NCBI GenBank assembly: GCA_028284925.1
Contig: JANQQT010000149.1
Location: 1 to 44,645 of the forward strand
Length of the DNA stretch: 44,645 nt
Origin: Phycisphaeraceae bacterium
GTDB lineage: Bacteria > Planctomycetota > Phycisphaerae > Phycisphaerales > Zrk34
Reading direction: 5' to 3'
Below, in pieces: positions 42,506-44,645 of this stretch. How positions within the stretch are numbered: position 1 is the first letter of the stretch; every line of letters starts with the position of its first letter. The translations under genes and the position numbers were made by a program. The notes beneath the pieces are model-generated. The model had not been told where the DNA came from. It worked only from the letters and a program-made list of their open reading frames with translations, and did not search any database.

Positions 42506-43567
42506 TCAGGATTTGGATTTCTTCTTGGCGGACTGACTTTTGGTTGATGGCTCTTTGGTGGCGTTGATTGCAGATGAAAATTGTTCAAATACATTCTGGA
42601 AGGCGTCGAGCTCACCCTGGAGACGCGCGGATTCGAGTTGGACGGACGTTTTATCTTTCCCGATTATTTGATTGCGTTCAGTCTTTAGAAGTGATTGAAT
42701 GGCGGCTGTCTTTGCTTCATCCGTGCCGTGTGCCAACGCGGTGTGGACGCCGCAGATTCTCAGTTCGATGTTGGTCACTTCGTTTTGGTAATACTTGAGA
42801 TCTTCGATGCCGCCTCGGTAGAGGCGCAGGAAGAAATAGGAGATGGTCTGGATGATGCCGACGAATGCCAAACGAGGAATGAAGAAGATTGTAGCCGTGG
42901 TGAGGTCATTCTTTTCAGGCGTTTGGAACAGGAAGACTGTGAGGACGACTATGGCCACTAGGGCGAAGAGGATTCCCCAAGCCAGGTTCCGTGTAACACG
43001 ACCTCCAGTGACCTTAATTGCATTGTTCAATCGTCGACGTGCCGAATCTGCGTTTTGGATAATGTCGTCAAGGCTGAAATGCGATCGTAGTTCATCGAGT
43101 GTCGTCTCTTCGAGTTGCTTGGTCACGGCGAACCGAAGCGATTCGCACAGCTTCTCATTATCCGCGATGCTGACGTTAACACTGTTAGCAGATTCCCCTT
43201 TTGGTTGGGTCATCGCATCCAGTTTATGGTTTATGTCAGAAACGACGTCTTGCCATGATCGGTATTCGTGGCGATCTTCGTCTGGATTTTCCCGTTCCGA
43301 TTTAACCCAATTACTAAGAAGCAGTCTGAAAACTCTTACGAATAGCAATTGATTTCGATCAACGGAGGACGGGATGGCTAAGAACGACCAAAGAAAAAGC
43401 ACGAAGCCACAAAAACGACCAACATAAGTCAAATCTGAATGGTATTTATAGGGGCCCAACATGAAAATCGCATAACTCCCCAGCATTGCTAGTCCAATAG
43501 GAAGTGGAAGCATGCGCATTAAATTAAAAATGTAAATCTTCCACAAAGGTAGAGTTGATTGATTCAA
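42506..43567 (-). CDS. Four-TM membrane protein of unknown function, inserted antisense in the phage genes
   Basis: 353 residues. TM helices near 22-38 and 48-66, a charged cytoplasmic region (about 85-190, with a conserved-looking DELRSHFSLDDII), a second TM pair near 195-214 and 225-248, then a helix (LYRGGIEDLKYYQNEVTNIELR) and a coiled C-terminus ending KKKSKS. It is opposite to all other phage genes, is AT-richer than its neighbours, and splits the terminase and ParB-like genes, all features of a moron or cargo gene. The 2TM-plus-YYQNEVTNIE helix reminds me of membrane proteins seen near bacterial defence genes, but I cannot name a family. A role in superinfection exclusion or phage defence is a hypothesis. 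Confidence 0.75.
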   Translation of the reverse strand: MNQSTLPLWKIYIFNLMRMLPLPIGLAMLGSYAIFMLGPYKYHSDLTYVGRFCGFVLFLWSFLAIPSSVDRNQLLFVRVFRLLLSNWVKSERENPDEDRHEYRSWQDVVSDINHKLDAMTQPKGESANSVNVSIADNEKLCESLRFAVTKQLEETTLDELRSHFSLDDIIQNADSARRRLNNAIKVTGGRVTRNLAWGILFALVAIVVLTVFLFQTPEKNDLTTATIFFIPRLAFVGIIQTISYFFLRLYRGGIEDLKYYQNEVTNIELRICGVHTALAHGTDEAKTAAIQSLLKTERNQIIGKDKTSVQLESARLQGELDAFQNVFEQFSSAINATKEPSTKSQSAKKKSKS

Positions 43568-43616
43568 TTTGGACCTCCTTGTTTTTTACCGCAGAGTACT
43601 AAACGAGTATAACGAA

Positions 43617-44264
43617 ATGGCAATGAAGAAGTCAATGAAACTTTTGAGACTGGAGTATTGGCCGGCAGGGAAGCTGCGCGCGAATCCTCGGAATTGGCGG
43701 GAGCATTCCCAAGGCCAGCGTGCGGCGATGCGCGGGTTGTTAGAGCGTGTGGGGTTTGTGGGGGCGGTGTTGTTAAATGAGCAGACGGGGCATTTGCTGG
43801 ACGGTCACATGCGGGTGGAGCTTTCGGACCCGGAAGCGGAGATGCCGGTGTTGATCGGAAGGTGGAGTGAGGGGCAGGAGCGTTTGATCCTGGCGAGTCG
43901 TGACCCGATGGCGGCGATGGCCGTGGCGGATGGGGAGGCGCTGGAGGCATTGCTGGAGAAGATCGCGGTAGACGATCCGGCGATCCAGGCGATTTTTGAA
44001 GCGGCGGAGCAGAGCGTTCGCCCCCGGAACTTGAAGGACGGTTCAGGTGAGCGGAGCTGTGGCGAGGTTGCGCGTCAGGCCCCCGGAAGCGCGGATGGGA
44101 TGCAAGGAGGCGGCGGGGACGCGGAGGGCGTGACGCGCAACGTGGGGCGAAAGAGGAGTTATCAGGTGGTGATAACGTGTAAGGGGCGTGCGGATCAGCG
44201 GAAGGTCTTGGCGGGGTGTGAGGAAAACGACTGGCGGGGGCGGCCGGTGGAGTTACCCAGGTGA
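43617..44264 (+). CDS. ParB-like nuclease-domain protein, first of a tandem pair
   Basis: About 215 residues. I take ATG 43617 as start (alternatives 43623, 43635); binding sites are weak. The ParB/Sulfiredoxin-like domain (about 10-105) has PAGKLRANPRNWREH, GFVGAVLLNEQTGHLLDGHMRVEL (the DGH motif) and ERLILASRDPM, typical of phage ParB-like proteins. The C-terminal part has a Gly-rich linker and a RSYQVVITCKGRADQRKVL segment like tails seen on phage methyltransferases and ParB proteins. It overlaps the second paralog by one base (TGATG). It diverges from the membrane gene with about 50 bases between starts. Possible DNA nicking or modification role. Confidence 0.75.
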   Translation: MAMKKSMKLLRLEYWPAGKLRANPRNWREHSQGQRAAMRGLLERVGFVGAVLLNEQTGHLLDGHMRVELSDPEAEMPVLIGRWSEGQERLILASRDPMAAMAVADGEALEALLEKIAVDDPAIQAIFEAAEQSVRPRNLKDGSGERSCGEVARQAPGSADGMQGGGGDAEGVTRNVGRKRSYQVVITCKGRADQRKVLAGCEENDWRGRPVELPR

Positions 44265-44645
44265 TGGCGAAGCGAGCAGTCAAAAGGAAAACGACGCGAA
44301 AGAAGGCGGCGAAGCCTGGTGTGGAATTGCGGTGGGTGGATGTGGATGAGCTGGAGGGGCATCCGGAGAATTGGCGGAAGCACCCCCGGAAGCAGCGGCA
44401 GGCGTTTGCCGAGGCGTTTGCGAAGGTGGGATGGGCTGGGGCGTTTTTGTTTAACAAGCGGACGGGTCGATTGCTGGATGGTCATTTGCGGAAGGACCAT
44501 TTTCCGGGGGGGACGATGGTGCCGGTGTTGGTTGTGGATGTGAGTGAGGATCAGGAGCGTTTGATTCTGGCGACGCATGATTCGGTGGGGATGATGGCTG
44601 ATGCGGACCACCGGAAGTGGGGGGAGCTGGTGAGGGAAGTTGAGA
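44264..44645 (+). CDS. ParB-like nuclease-domain protein, second of the tandem pair (cut by window edge)
   Basis: The frame opens at ATG 44264 inside the TGATG junction and stays open for 127 codons to the right edge. A very basic N-terminus (AKRAVKRKTTRKKAAK) is followed by a ParB-like domain aligned end to end with the upstream gene: VDVDELEGHPENWRKH, GWAGAFLFNKRTGRLLDGHLRKD and ERLILATHDSVGMM. It shares the NxRTGxLLDGHxR core and the ERLILA motif, so the pair arose by duplication. A catalytic or DNA-binding tail, such as a methyltransferase, may lie beyond the edge. It probably acts on phage DNA. Confidence 0.75.
   Translation, partial: MAKRAVKRKTTRKKAAKPGVELRWVDVDELEGHPENWRKHPRKQRQAFAEAFAKVGWAGAFLFNKRTGRLLDGHLRKDHFPGGTMVPVLVVDVSEDQERLILATHDSVGMMADADHRKWGELVREVE

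Larger units (their letters stand above)
37376..44645 (+). mobile_element. Prophage or phage remnant at tRNA-Arg, left part only
   Basis: Immediately after the tRNA the content changes from metabolic and surface genes to phage genes: holin-like, tail/baseplate-like, small and large terminase, an unknown protein, and ParB-like nucleases, all on the plus strand except one AT-richer gene. A tRNA 3' end is the classic attachment site. No integrase, repressor, portal, capsid or second att copy is inside the window, so the right end is beyond it and completeness is unknown. The exact left boundary is inferred from the tRNA; the attL core should be within its 3' half. Confidence 0.7.

Noticed and set aside
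1..44645. CRISPR arrays, rRNA genes, insertion sequences
   Set aside because: No regularly spaced repeats, rRNA-like sequence or transposase frames with terminal inverted repeats were found by reading.

Overview
The window looks like chromosomal DNA from a planctomycete, most likely of the Phycisphaerae type. This rests on three secreted proteins with C-terminal PEP-CTERM sorting tails, dockerin-like DxNxDGxID repeats, an LEPR-XLL motif at the N-terminus of a giant extracellular protein, a very large membrane Ser/Thr kinase-like protein with PA14, malectin and LamG modules, and a valyl-tRNA synthetase with a lineage-style insertion. Class-level placement is inference from memory of these families; no search was run.

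Layout. 1-4.4 kb (minus): a cluster of a GAF/HlyD membrane-fusion protein, a PqqD/M50/HlyD fused site-2-protease-like protein, and the start of a third gene that runs off the left edge. It looks like an export or processing apparatus. 4.7-7.8 kb (minus): three PEP-CTERM proteins, two of which share dockerin tails. 8.2-12.6 kb: a parvulin-type isomerase, a YwaF-like membrane protein, a fused ornithine-lipid-type acyltransferase, and a small Tat-exported orphan with a good promoter and terminator. 12.7-19.2 kb (minus): a 1759-residue lamin-tail/CotH/FN3/DNRLRE/cohesin-like/dockerin protein and a secreted beta-propeller. 19.4-31.3 kb: metabolic and housekeeping genes, namely ValS, an FAH-family hydrolase, a fused 5-oxoprolinase with an overlapping alpha/beta hydrolase, and a Gfo/Idh/MocA dehydrogenase, TIM-barrel isomerase and unknown-gene operon. 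31.4-36.9 kb (minus): the 1845-residue kinase-like protein, which lacks the glycine loop and has EFG instead of DFG.

37.3 kb to the right edge: a tRNA-Arg(ACG) gene with its own promoter and a strong terminator, followed directly by phage-type genes. These are a holin-like protein, a tail/baseplate-like protein, a Nu1-like small terminase, a GpA-type large terminase, an unknown basic/acidic protein and two tandem ParB-like nuclease-domain genes, the second cut by the window edge. This is best read as one end of a prophage or phage remnant integrated at the tRNA. No integrase or second att site lies inside the window. The packaging genes are interrupted by one AT-richer, oppositely oriented four-TM gene (42506-43567), the best candidate for cargo such as a moron or defence gene.

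At large scale, strand composition flips twice regardless of gene direction. The plus strand is G-rich from 1 to about 12 kb, C-rich from about 18 to 31 kb, and G-rich again from about 33 kb on. This suggests an inverted segment or a replication-related boundary. No CRISPR array, rRNA gene or recognisable insertion sequence was seen.
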